The notes below the pieces were generated by a model, which saw nothing but the letters and a program-made list of their open reading frames with translations, had not been told where the DNA came from and did no database searches. Of a stretch of 64,000 nt of DNA, positions 44,900 through 56,154 are shown piece after piece. The first letter of the stretch is position 1, and each line of letters begins with the position of its first letter. Location: the NCBI GenBank assembly GCA_018417955.1, contig JACTVC010000042.1, positions 1 to 64,000 on the forward strand, written 5' to 3'. The position numbers and the translations under genes were made by a program. Source of the stretch: Laccaria trichodermophora. Taxonomy: Eukaryota; Basidiomycota; Agaricomycetes; Agaricales; Hydnangiaceae.

Positions 44900-46625
44900 G
44901 CCAAGTTGAAATTGTTTCGTCAGATTGCGTTGGTGACATAGTTGAGTTCACCTGCGATGTGAAGCACTTGGAGGTGAAGGCTGCCATTGATTAAGTATGC
45001 GCGATGAGGGGGGCAGATGTTGGGATTCAACAACATGGTTGAGTGCAGCAAGTACACATAGTGCTTCAAAATAAAAGATCTGTTCTTCATTGAGTCCATC
45101 AGGTACAGGAGAGTAAAAACCGATGCATTTGTCAGGCCACCAAAATCCCATGCCTTCTAGACAGGCATCGCAGTATAATGTGAAATTGGCAGATGAGGCA
45201 TCCCAGTGAATTTGTTGGATCAGATGAATACCTGAGTCTCTTTCAAGGTGGCTAATCGCCCAGGACAAGTCGGTGTGTACAGTGTTGTTGATCCTCACAC
45301 ACCTGTCGGGGGCATTTTTGCTGCTTATTTTTGCATAGATATTGTTGAGCACAGGTCTGAGCAGGGGGAAGACGTTGAGGCTCCAGTTCATCCAACCAGC
45401 CAATTGTTGCCATTCCCTCAACAAAAAACGACGATGGTTGGTGATGAAGTCAGTTATTGCAGTGATCAAATCTTTCAAGGAGTCCGGGGGCATGGACATG
45501 GTGAGTGCGTTTGCATCAACCTCTATTCCGATGATGGTGAGGATTGATCCATAGACTTGTTTCTTCTCCTTGTGGGGTAGGTTAATTTCATCCCAAAGGC
45601 ATAAGATTTTCACTTGATTTGTGGGCATGAATTTTCAGTATGGTTGGTACCAAGTGACGTTGGAGGCATGCTTGGGACCAAAGGAGTTGTCGGAGTAGGT
45701 GCCTAAAAATTCAATATCCCGCTTTTTCTTTGCAATCCATGACACCAGGGACATAAAGGCAATCCAGTTGCATCCTGAACTGTGTCTGCCAAAAGCACAG
45801 TTCCTGTCAACATGTAGAAGGTTGTCAATATGATTGATTTGCTTTATCTGCCAGTAGGGGTGTACTGGTAGAAGTCTGTAGGCTTCGGTGACATCCAATT
45901 TGAATAGTATGTGAGGTGATTTGGGGTCACAATAGTGCATCGACAAGAGAAATTCCCCAAGATGGCGTAGGTTGTCCAGTGGGTACCCTGTGATGTCGTC
46001 TCTGGGGATCATGCTATTTAATGAATACTTCCCAGCACTCTGATGTGTGACCATTTGCAAATCCGTGGAGTGAGGTTTGGGAATGGCAAATATGGGCATA
46101 CAATACATGCCTGGTAAGAGATGTTCTCCAAAAGACTCAGAGAAACATCCCTTAAATATTTCGTGATCATGTTGGTTGCGTAGAAATTGCGCCTCCTTCA
46201 CATCGTCCGGTGGAGGGTAAGTAAGGTCCAATGTGTCTGGATACTCTCCACAGTGGGTATTGGCCCATGGCCAGAAACCCTCCTGGAGACCAAGGCACAC
46301 TGAGGCTACAAACGGTTGATTGGGGTGTGTTTCGAGGAGTTGCTCAAAGTGGTCGACGTAGATGGGAGTCACTATGTTGAACAGCTCAGGGTTTTTGTTG
46401 ATGGTCTTGGTAACAATAGGATTTGATAGCTCTGATTTGGGGATGGGTGGCAAGGGTGCCGCAGTTTCTGACCAGTCAGCTGATGACTTTGAGAAATAAT
46501 CATCACTTTTCCAAATGTTATGACAAAGGTATCTAGGTTGAAGGTTTTGAGCTAGATCCTTCTTTAAAATCACAATTTTCCTTTCCATGACCAGTGCACT
46601 TGCATTTCTTGCAGGCATGTCAGAA
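44900..46625 (-). pseudogene. Reverse transcriptase-RNase H of the DIRS-like element
   Basis: RT motifs: PVIVTK-like start (NPIVTKTINKNP), FVASVCLGLQEGFWPWA, IFAIPKPHSTDLQMVTHQSAGK, LFKLDVTEAYRLLPVHPYWQ (first catalytic Asp) and LGTYSDNSFG, where the usual Y-x-D-D is Y-S-D-N. A TGA at 45635-45637 splits it from KFMPTNQVKILCLWDEI and an RNase H region (DASSANFTLYCDACLEGMG, FYFEALCVLAAL). After HLPPSSR the frame jumps into a segment that in another frame reads YLINGSLHLQVLHIAGELNYV, so a deletion has removed the part that normally carries the next catalytic Asp. Confidence 0.8.
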
Positions 46626-48043
46626 GCAACAGTCTTCAGCAGAATTTCTGCATCCATTGATAGAATTGAATCAGTTGCAGAGCTCTGTCTTATTGCTTGT
46701 TCTGGATGCAAGTTGCTTAGATGAGAGGTGAGAGCTGTCTGATTGGACTCCATCCGGCATGATGATGGCTGAGAAAAGTCTTGAGAAGTGGTGAGCATCG
46801 GTGAGCAGAGTGTTTTGTCCTCCCCCAACTTCATTTCTGATAGCAATATCATACAGGATGATTTTTCGATGCAAGGATTGAACCCTGGCTGAGAAATGGC
46901 CTTCAATGTACTTGCCGTATTCTCAGAGTTCATGCTCTCTGTGAGGGAAAGCGAATTTAATTGCTTTGATGGTCGCATTCCAGGCACTGGTCCATTTGCC
47001 ACTTGTTTGGACCCTCTTTGAAGGTTCAGATCGTCCAAGGGAGATCTCAGTAGATCCCATGCATCCAATGTTCTCCTTAGGAGTGGATATATGGTGCAAT
47101 GATGAGAGCACAGTGTTGAGGTTGACCACCTGTCCTCTGACAATATTGTCCCATTCCAAGGTTGGGAATCTGAGAGGTGTGGTCCTGGAGTTCTGGATCC
47201 ATTGTTTGATCGCTTTGGGATCTCAGGTGAATAAGGCAAGGATTCTGTGTGATTCCTCACATTCTTTGCTTCCAGTTCGCCTTTCCTCTTCTTCTCGAGA
47301 AAACCACAGCATTTGAGATTCAAAGACTCTTTGCTTCCTGTTAGACTGTTCAACATTGGTGTCAGGGTCATGGGTGTGGTCGTTGGCATCAAAGAAGTTG
47401 CCAGAAAGGGGTCTTTTAGACTTTCTGGATTCACCACTGATGTGGGAGATGAGCTTGTCAATTTCTGTGTTGCGTTGTTGATCTCTAGCATGAGCAGTTT
47501 GGGTGTTTGGTGTACCTGGGGGTTGCAGTCCCTGCTGAACTTCAAGTTGTTGTCCTCTCCTAATCACTGAAGCAGCAAGAGCTTTGACTTCATTGAGGGT
47601 GCATGAATAGGACTCGACTGCAGCATCTTTTGTCTTCTCAGGCTTTGTAGTGTTGGAGTCAAGGATACCGATAATCATTGATAAGGCTTTGAGTTTCATA
47701 ATCTCCTTTCTTTGAAAACTTTTGACGTCGTCGTCCATGAGGTTGATGGATTCTTGCTCAAAAGGCAAGTCATTGTTCTGTAGGTCTCCTGCATTTGATT
47801 CGTTGCACTCTGGACTTGGTTGTCATTGTCCGTTCTCAGGCATTCCCATAGAGATAATGTTGGCGTCTCCATCTGCAGTCTGTTGAGTAACGTTGGGGTT
47901 CCCTGGGTCCTGTGAGGCATGTTCTCCTCCAGGTAACCCTGGATTCGAGTTGACAGTGGCAGAAGAGCCTTGCCTCCCTCCATCTGTGTTATTAGCATTG
48001 GAGGACTCATGTCCAGGTTCTGCAGATGCGAAGTATATGGCAT
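46626..48043 (-). pseudogene. Gag-like region of the DIRS-like element
   Basis: Segments in frame: MPFEQESINLMDDDVKSFQR..., MLWFSREEEERRTGSKECEESHRILALFT, then a TGA (47223-47225), DPKAIKQWIQNSRTTPLRFPTLEWDNIVRGQVVNL..GCMGSTEISLGRSEPSKRVQTSGKWTSAWNA..FPHREHEL.., a TGA (46671-46673) inside CN-stop-FNSINGC, and a TGA (46620-46622) inside a zinc-knuckle-like CCF-stop-HACKKCKCTGHGKENC. Each stop stands where the family normally has Arg. The upstream end (47696-48043) is in another frame, so there is a frameshift or intron. Confidence 0.65.
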
Positions 48044-48050
48044 GACCTTC

Positions 48051-48369
48051 TGTGATATAGGATTGGAAGGGAATGCCCAGAGGCCATAGTCAAACAGTGG
48101 TATATAGCTAGATTTGGATATCTTACATAATATATTGATCTTTTGTCTTGAACCACCACCTTGTCAGCAGTCTTGCCATCCTCTTGCACTACATGTAGTG
48201 CTTTGTATAACTGTACTTCCTACAGTATGCATAATCATGTTGGGCCAGCTGAGTATCTTGTAACTGCTCATTGCTCACTTATGGGTGTTGATCCCAGATC
48301 CACCCATTCTTGCCTCCTCCTTCCCTCTTGGCTTCAGCTATGCAAGAAGTTCAGAGTGAACGCTTCACA
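48051..48369 (+). repeat. 5' LTR of LTR element 2
   Basis: 319 bp, TG..CA, apparently identical to 51608-51926. Confidence 0.9.
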
Positions 48370-48370
48370 A

Positions 48371-48383
48371 TGGTGGGGGCACC
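48371..48383 (+). promoter_or_regulatory. Primer-binding site of LTR element 2
   Basis: TGGTGGGGGCACC, one base after the LTR, the same as in LTR element 1. Confidence 0.6.
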
Positions 48384-49085
48384 GCGGACTTCACCAAAGC
48401 ATGGTTGAAGTCTGCATTTCTTGGTAGAGGGAGAGCTGGAGAGTTGTGGGAATGCGCCAGCTCATCACAGGAGGAACCTTAGCATGGATGGTAGCTGCTG
48501 CTCGCGCACTTCGCGGCGGGCTTACTACTTCATGTGAAAGGGCTCATCCATCCTTCAGTTGGATGAACCATTGACTTTAGCTTGTGCTTGCACAGCTGGT
48601 TGAGGTTTGTTCGATTGGGTTGCTGCGCTGACTCTAAGCAGCTGGGCTTTGGGATTTCGCGACTACGTGGCCTGAAGTCTACTGTGAGGAGAGTTCCTAC
48701 TCACCTATGTCTGGATTCCGCAACTACGCGACCATTGACTTGGTGAGGAGGTCGCCCACAACCAGTGTTGCCTGCTGCGTTGCGCTGCTTCACTGTCTCT
48801 CAGACTCCACCTGTTCCTCAACCATCTCCCTTGTCTTTTAGCATCTAGGCCTCTCAAGAACAGCCAGATGTTCATTGACATCCCTCCAGTTCAGTCTACT
48901 GCTCTGGAAATTATGTGCTATGCCCTACTATGCTTCTCTCCCAATCCTTGCTCTTTTCTTGCTTGAGGAATGAGTGTTCTCATCCTCCTTACTTCTCTAT
49001 GAACTCCCTGGAATGGCTCTTCTTGGTTTCTGAATGGTTAGAAGGGTTTGGAGTGGTTTTGGGTTGGATGGGGTTGATGGGACAT

Positions 49086-50050
49086 CAACATGGGACTTAT
49101 TCACATCATAACTCGCCAACCGATGCCCCGATTGCTCTCGTCTCTTTTGCGCTGGGAAGCCCTCGTTCATACCTTTCTTTGGACCCCCTGAACTCGCCAA
49201 ACGGTCGCGTATTGGCTGCGCTTCACCTACTTCAGCCTGGTATGACCAAAATTAACATATCTCGTCCGTTCTCGGCGAGATCCTCGTCGTTCCTTTTGTT
49301 CTTTGGCTCGTTTTGAAGCCACGGTCAATGCGCTTCTGGGAAGCCCTCATACGCGTCAAACGGACGAGCGGTTCCTGTGTTACAGCACCATCCCTCCAAC
49401 AACCACTTACATGTGACTTGTTCATGTCATATCTCGCCAACTGATGCCCCGATTGCGCTCATCCTTTTTGCGTTGGAAAGCCCTCATTCACACCTTTCTG
49501 TGGACTCCCTGAACTCGCCAAACGGTCACCTATTGGCGGTGCTTCGCCTAGTTCAGCCTGGTATGACCAAGATGAGCATGTTTCATCCGTTCTCAGCGAG
49601 ATCTTCGTCGTCCCTTTCGTTCTTTGGTTCGTTTTAAAGCCACGGTCAATGCGCTTCTGGGAAGCCCTCATACGCGTCAAACGGACGAGCGGTTCTCGTG
49701 TCACAGCACCATCCCTCCAACAACCATTTGCATGTGACTTGTTCATGTGATATCTCGCCAACCAACGCCCCGATTGCTCTCGTCTCTTTTGCGCTGAGAA
49801 GCTCTCGTTCATACCTTTCTTTGGACCCCATGAACTCGCCAAACGGTCACATATTGGCTGTGCTTCGCCTAGTTCAGCCTGGTATGACCAAGATGATCAT
49901 ATTTCGTCCGTTCTCAGCGAGATCTTCGTCGCCCCTTTCGTTCTTTGGTTTGTTTTAAAGCCACGATCAATACGCTTCTGGGAAGCTCTTATACGCGCCA
50001 AACGGACGAGCGGTCCTTGTGTTACAGTGCCATCTCTTCAACAACCATCT
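49086..50050 (+). repeat. Three 321-bp tandem repeats inside LTR element 2
   Basis: 'ctcgccaac' recurs at 49112, 49433 and 49754, a period of 321 bp, with the whole unit conserved (tgaactcgccaaacgg, cgttctcagcgagatc, cgtcaaacggacgagc). The frames seen in it repeat with the unit and are not genes. Confidence 0.85.
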
Positions 50051-50429
50051 CCCCATTCCTATTGTTATAACCTGCTCGCATCGGACGTTCTATAGCTCGT
50101 TTTAAACGTTGGATTCGTACCTTTCCGACGCACCTATTTACGTCGATAACGGACGACAGCCTGGTCTGCAGTATGCATTTACTCCAGAACTGCAGTTTCT
50201 GGGTATCACCTCTCTATCTCGACTTCCACGGCTCGTCACGATACGCGAATTATACCGTTGGAAAGGTGTCGTTCGTGGCTTTCGAACGGGTATTTGATCT
50301 CCAGGAACGGGCCAGAAATCACTACGCTATGCTCAAACACATTTTTGGCTACCTCAGGATCTCCCCTCTATTTGGGGTGTTAAGACTTGATTGGAGGACT
50401 CTTATGGGCAGGGGAGACACCTCAACTGG

Positions 50430-50815
50430 TTGAGAGTTGCTGCTCGTGCATTACGCGGCGGACTCTTCTTCAGTCATGGTAACCTTCTGGCTCCATCAGA
50501 AGGCTGATTGCTGCTCGCACATTGCACGGCGGATCAGTGTGGAGGAGTTGCAGCTCGCGCATTACGCGGCGGACTCTTCTTCAATCATGGTAACCTTCTG
50601 GGTCCCTCAGAAGTACTGATTGCTGCTCGCGTGTTACGCGGTGGATCAGTGTTGAGGAGTTGCTGCTCGCACATTATGCGGCGGACTCTTCTTCAATCAT
50701 GGTAACCTTCTGGCTCCTGATTGCAGCTCGCATGTTTTGCGGCGGATCAGTGTTGAGGAGTTGCTGCTCGCACATTATGCAGCAGACTCTTCTTCAATCA
50801 TGGTAACCTTACAGA
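50430..50815 (+). repeat. Tandem repeat of about 90-120 bp inside LTR element 2
   Basis: Copies of 'gagttgctgctcgcgcatta' and 'ggcggactcttcttcaatca' followed by 'tggtaaccttctggctcc' occur at about 50435, 50537, 50660 and 50757. Confidence 0.75.
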
Positions 50816-51598
50816 CTGCTGCTTGTGTGTTGCATGGCCTGTGTCCACTCTGGGGGGCAAAATTTATGACAACATTTTTTTCCCTCCTTTCCTTCGACCT
50901 CTTATCATTCCTACCCAACATGGCACCACCTTTACCCACTCAGACACCAACTTAGGATCATGGCTTGTAATTTTCCACTGCACGATCTCTTCGCCTCTAT
51001 CCTCCCTGGCTTGATTCTTGAGATTCGCACACTGGAAAAGTGGGGGGCTGTAGGGGAGTATAGGTGGAAGATGGGAGGAGAGGCGCAAGCCTCTATCCCA
51101 TTACATGCTCCCCACGTCCAGACGACACACCACAATGGAAGCAAGCTACATCATCTTGATGGGTAGAGGGAGTTGAGTTGGGATCAATGATCTGAGTGGA
51201 GAGGCGCAAGCCTCTATCACACTATACATGTCTTATACCCAGACCACAAGTATGATGGAAGCATGCTACACCATCTTGATGGGGAAAGGCAATGGAGTTG
51301 GGATGGATGACCTGGAAGCCATCCACTTGCATGGTTTCCCAGTACTCATGGTTATACATCACTGAAGAGAGAATGGGAGGATCATATGGGTATTTCTGGG
51401 TTAAGCTGGGAGCTTACAGTGACCAGCTTTCCAGATAGCAAATTATTTGGGGCCAAATTTTTTCTTTCTTTTATTCATCTTCTTTGCTTTGCTACCTTTT
51501 GGTCTCATTTTATCCTGATATTCACTCTGGGGGGCAAGAGGATTTCTATTCTATTATTCTTCCCCACCATTGTTTTCCTTACATGCCCTCTGGACATT

Positions 51599-51607
51599 GG
51601 GGGGCTT
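51599..51607 (+). promoter_or_regulatory. Polypurine tract of LTR element 2
   Basis: GGGGGGCTT abuts the 3' LTR, as GGGGGGGCTT does in LTR element 1. Confidence 0.55.
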
Positions 51608-51926
51608 TGTGATATAGGATTGGAAGGGAATGCCCAGAGGCCATAGTCAAACAGTGGTATATAGCTAGATTTGGATATCTTACATAATATATTGATCTTT
51701 TGTCTTGAACCACCACCTTGTCAGCAGTCTTGCCATCCTCTTGCACTACATGTAGTGCTTTGTATAACTGTACTTCCTACAGTATGCATAATCATGTTGG
51801 GCCAGCTGAGTATCTTGTAACTGCTCATTGCTCACTTATGGGTGTTGATCCCAGATCCACCCATTCTTGCCTCCTCCTTCCCTCTTGGCTTCAGCTATGC
51901 AAGAAGTTCAGAGTGAACGCTTCACA
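51608..51926 (+). repeat. 3' LTR of LTR element 2
   Basis: 319 bp, bordered by the CCTTC duplication at 51927-51931. Confidence 0.9.
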
Positions 51927-51978
51927 CCTTCACTCATAGGAGTTGAACTGAGGTACGATGAATATGCAGTATTTTATT

Positions 51979-52331
51979 GATGAAAAATAGAGACAGCTTT
52001 AACTATAAAGTGGGAGTGAGCTGTTGTAACAAGAGCCTTACAATAAAATGAGAAAATTGCACCTAGCTGAGGGAGTGAGAGTTGAAATGAGAGCCTTATG
52101 GAAAAGGGGCGTTTCATCTCACTCCTCAACTAGCTGTGCAAGTCTAAAAATAAACTGCGTTCAGGCGTGAAGCGTAGTGCATAAATCCAAGCGTGGATTG
52201 TGAAGATTGCCGGCGGGCGAGTGAGCAGCGGCTCAGTAGTCGTGTGTTGGCAAACGTGACAACAGTGTTGTGCACATGTAACTCAAACTTTGGACAGTGT
52301 TCATTGGACTTGAGTAAACATAGTTTAAACT
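51979..52331 (-). repeat. DIRS-like element repeat A1
   Basis: About 350 bp from 'gatgaaaaatagagacagc' to 'gtttaaact', matching A2 at 39958-40311 with scattered substitutions. Confidence 0.85.
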
Positions 52332-52336
52332 CAATC

Positions 52337-52429
52337 AATTTTGAGTATTTTGCCAAATGGTCTAACAGTTTTTTTCTTTCAACCAAATACATCACTTTTG
52401 TAAAGGGAATAAGGAAAGGGGTGAGATCA
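52337..52429 (-). repeat. 93-bp outer direct repeat, proximal copy
   Basis: Lies directly outside A1. Partner of 39750-39842 in the same orientation. Confidence 0.8.
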
Positions 52430-52579
52430 GGGCTGTCAATAACCTTTGTACAAAAGTAGTGGTGTTTAGGTGACATGCACCATATTAAATAAGAAAACGG
52501 AAATAATGGAACCTAACGAAACTACAAACAATGATGAACAGCCTTTCAAATCCATATGGCATATAGAGGGAACGGTCAT

Positions 52580-54240
52580 GATAAGGTCAGAGGGTAAGTA
52601 TCCCATGCCGGATTGGCTGTGACATGGTCATGGCAGCAGGAGCATGCTCTGTAAGATGGAAAACCTCAGTCATGAGCACATGAGCACTGAAGACTTTCAC
52701 GCAGCTTGTCAAGCACTGAACGATATCACCTGTGCGGCATCGACCAAATGCTCTAGCCTTATGGCATCTGACCATCGCGCAACTGGTCTTCGTCGAAAAC
52801 CGCAATGGTTTTTATTGGTATTCTGTGCAAATTCACCCTCCTTTCCAATAGGTCTCAAATAGGTCTATAAAATTACCGAAGTTTTTGAATGCTCTCAACG
52901 CCTGTTCTCGCCCAGTACTAGTCGCTACCTCACCCGCAGCCAAGCCCTCTCATGAATCTTTCGTTCAGGAACAGCTATCAGTCTCTTCACCCTCTACCCA
53001 GATCTGCATTATCGCCTCTACGCTCGTTTGCAGGCTTCATCTAGCTCCCATTGTTCTTCAAGATGTTATCTCCCTGATCGTCGCATTGCCAACTCCTTGC
53101 TTCGCAACTATGCACCACCCTATGATTATCCAAGTCGAAACTGCCGACACCGCCCAGTCTGGACTAATAGAAAATTAGCTGCTTTGCTCTCGCATTCAGG
53201 TGTTGCAGCAATCTCAACGACTGGGCTCTCCATGCGCTGACGCTCTCCCTTTGTCTCCTGCTTTGACCTCGGACTCGTTGACGGTTTGGGTGTTGGGCTT
53301 CTCCCCTCTGCGCTACCTTCCGAAGGCGAAGATACGCCCGTTGAATTTGTATCCGATAGCGAATCACATCCTACCTTCGAACTCACGCTACCTCTTCAAG
53401 GTCCCTCCAGCTTCTAGGAAGTCTCTGGCTTTTCTGAAGAAAATGAGACTGCAGAATCACCTGCATCATCTGACGATACATTCACAGTTCCACCAAACTC
53501 TACCAACGACCCCTCTCCTGAAGAGGAACAAGAATCTCCGCTACTACTGATTACCTTTTTCACACTCTGTAGATTTTTCAATCTAAAACATTGTCGAGGT
53601 GGACACACCACCGCCATCGCCTCCCGTACAGGCTTCGTGGATCACTCTCCTTGAGCTCTCTTCGTCGACCCCTCGCTTGCTCGAACGCGTCGAATAAAAC
53701 CAAGTCTTGGCAGCCATTCCTTTCCCTCGTTGATGCCCCTGGCCATTCTCCCAGTTATACCCCTTTACCGGTCACCAACGGATGTTGAACAACACACGTC
53801 TGTAAATCCCCACATTCTTTTTTTTTGTTTTCGACTTTTGCTTTGAATATACCCCTGGCACCCGACTTTTTTGCACTCAACTCTCTTTTTTTTCACCTCT
53901 TGATTTGATCATACATACATGATACCCCCATGTTGGTTTTCGAACTTTCTATGCTTCCCCGCATGGTTTGGTAGGGCTTTATGCATGTGAATAATGCTCT
54001 ACGTTGAATTCGAGAAGAAAAAAAAATTGATGCGCTGCTTCCCTGTAGAAGCATTTTTGATTGGGAGCATGAATTGATTGATTAAACTAATTTAAAGGCT
54101 CACCAGTGACCGTTATGTAACCACACCTTTCAATCGTGTATATTATCACCATACACGTCTGACCTGATCATGATCGTTCCCTCTATATGTATGGAGAAAA
54201 CTCAACTTATTTCAAAGGCTGGTAATGACTTCGGTAATGA
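52580..54240. repeat. Duplicated intergenic segment, copy 1 (partner 57830-59500)
   Basis: About 1.6 kb in the same orientation as 57830-59500 at roughly 90-95% identity. It includes a conserved acidic/Ser-rich frame (EGEDTPVEFVSDSES.., about 53325-53640) broken here by TAG (from CAG). Its first 250 bp are inverted relative to the partner's flanks. Confidence 0.7.
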
Positions 54241-54536
54241 TCATTCGTAATTTCGTTCAATATCATGTATCTGGTAGGTAGTTTCCGCCATTTTACATAC
54301 CGCCGTTGACGTCTTTTCGGATTCTTCATAGTACTGTAGCTGAGCCACCGTAACCCAATGAAAATAATCTTCCGTGGCCAAACGCGGAGTCGAAAGAGTT
54401 AAGGCTTCAAACTGGTTGATGTTCTTTGTAATCTGTGTCCCCGATTTGAGTAGGGTGTCCGTCATTCGAGCTCGATCGTCGATGCATCTGAACGTCGCCA
54501 TGCCCTTCGCATCGATTCGCTGGGGGAGAAGAAGTG

Positions 54537-55901
54537 TTAACGAGGCAGCAAGATAGTCGACGAACCAGACTCGCCTGATGGACCCCTCCTCTTCGCAAAA
54601 GAGGCAGCCAAGCCCATGAATAAAGCCCATCCCGTGGAGAACATGGCCAATGTCGCAACCAATACTGATATAAAAAGTTGGCCCGGTGTCTTCTGTAGTT
54701 GGAATCGACATGGATACACCACTTGAATGTTTGCTGGTCCAGACACAGTCACAGGCAAATACTTCTGCGTCTCTGGGTCAGGGGTTGTCCACTCCTGATA
54801 AAGCTGCGAGACCAACACATCCCCACCCTGGTTTAGTGGCGTGGCGGGAAATTTGGACACAATTATATTATCCGTTACATTTGGGTGGAGAATAAAATTG
54901 TTTGGGCTGGGGTTTCCGAATTCCACCCGAATGATAGCGTAGACAGTTTGCAACAGATTAGAGATGGGGAGCTTAGTATCATCATCCAAGACAGTGATGG
55001 GCGGAGCAGTGTTTCGGAAATAAGAAAGGTTGGGCATGACAAGAGCAGCAGAGGAGATGGTGAAGTTGGGGGTTACTAGACCACATGCCGCAGAAGAACC
55101 AAGTGACATGGGACAAGGTGTGATGTCTGCCTGTACGGATATGGCAACAGCGCTTGTGTAATTGGAAGTTTGGAGGGCGTTAAAACCTCTTCCTCCGAGA
55201 TCCTGTGTTGCTGCCTGAAGTCTAGCCACACATCTGTCGGTTAAATCAAGCGAAACTAGGCAGTAAGCATACATACAGTGCGTGGAAAACGACAGGACGC
55301 ATATCACTCCCTTCACCCAAATTCACCATTCCCAACAAAGGCAAGTTGCTCCCTGGTAAAATCGCACTAATAAAAGAGGTTTTTGCGGTGATCGTATAAA
55401 GGTTCTTGCGTTGACATTGCATTACCACGTTAATAGCGACCGACCATGTCCGAAGATCTGCATCCATGTAAATGGACGAGACATCGCAGTCGTTCAGCGT
55501 CTCGCCTTTATAAGATATGCCGGAATTGCCTGCATTAGCTCTAGCGATCGATTGAAAGGTCCACTCAAAGAGGGTGTAATTTGTTGTGAATGGATCTCCG
55601 GCGCTGAAGATGTGCGGATCACAAAGTGTTCCAGGCCTGGGGACGCGATACGGCATATATTTGTTGTACCAGAATGATTGGGTAGCATTGAAGTCGCTTT
55701 GGAAGACAGTGACGGTTTCATATCCAGTCAAGACCACTGTAAAGAGTTGTCAAAAAGGCAACGGCCTTTATACATTTCGGAGACTTCACCATTTATGGTG
55801 CATAGAAACACCAAGGCGATGAATGCACCCACGAAGGACAGTGGAGTAAACCATCGCCATCCTTGCGGAAAAGACCGAGTGATGGGATAGTCCAAACCCA
55901 T
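54537..55901 (-). CDS. Unknown two-membrane-span glycoprotein-like protein, paralogue 1
   Basis: Start taken at MGLDYPITRSF (55901), shared by all three paralogues. A membrane segment follows at once (WFTPLSFVGAFIALVFLC). A short intron (GTGAAG..ACAG, about 55739-55791) joins to VVLTGYETVTVFQSDFNATQSFWYNK... A second intron (about 55227-55270) joins ..VVFHALC to VARLQAATQ... The middle part has several N-x-S/T sites and conserved Cys (DITPCPMSLGSSAACGL, VVYPCRFQ), as expected of an extracellular domain. A C-terminal membrane span (FISVLVATLAMFSTGWALFMGLAA) ends in a basic tail. The family is unknown to me. The frame looks intact. Confidence 0.7.
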
Positions 55902-56154
55902 TGCTTTAGAGAATACTTTGAGGGTGCAAGGCGAACGCAAGGCGTCAGCAAGTTGCCACCTTTATTCTGCCCGCTGGTCTCTTCATTGGGGAGCTATACC
56001 GCTAACTAACTCCGCAAGAGCGCCTAGATAAGTCGGTGGATGAATGGATAGTTGTTCTTGGCAGCGATTAAGTACCTTTGGCACAAGACCCAAATGTTTT
56101 TGTGTAGCGCGAATTGGCGCGAATCGTTTGAGTTTGCGTGTTATTCTTCGCCCA

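Larger units (their letters stand above)
48051..51926 (+). mobile_element. LTR element 2, non-coding
   Basis: 3876 bp with 319-bp LTRs (48051-48369 and 51608-51926) starting TGTGATATAGG and ending CTTCACA, apparently identical. Target duplication CCTTC at 48046-48050 and 51927-51931. Orientation is judged by the primer site after the left LTR and the polypurine tract before the right one. The interior has no frame of useful length but holds two tandem repeat blocks. It is an internally reduced (LARD/TRIM-like) element inserted in the leader of the DIRS-like element. Confidence 0.9.
39750..52429 (-). mobile_element. Decayed DIRS/Ngaro-like tyrosine-recombinase retroelement
   Basis: In element order (right to left) it has a 5' repeat, a gag-like region, reverse transcriptase with RNase H, a tyrosine recombinase and a 3' complex of split repeats. 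This is the plan of Ngaro/DIRS elements. Without the nested hAT-like (3065 bp) and LTR (3876 bp) insertions it would be about 5.7 kb. Several TGA codons, a deletion in RNase H and changes at recombinase active-site residues make it inactive. No LTRs and no classical integrase are present. Confidence 0.8.

Noticed and set aside
49086..50050. Repeated 86-codon frames
   Set aside because: They follow the 321-bp tandem unit of a non-coding LTR element.
39750..52429. 93-bp flanking repeats as a target-site duplication
   Set aside because: Far too long for any known duplication, and tyrosine-recombinase elements normally make none.
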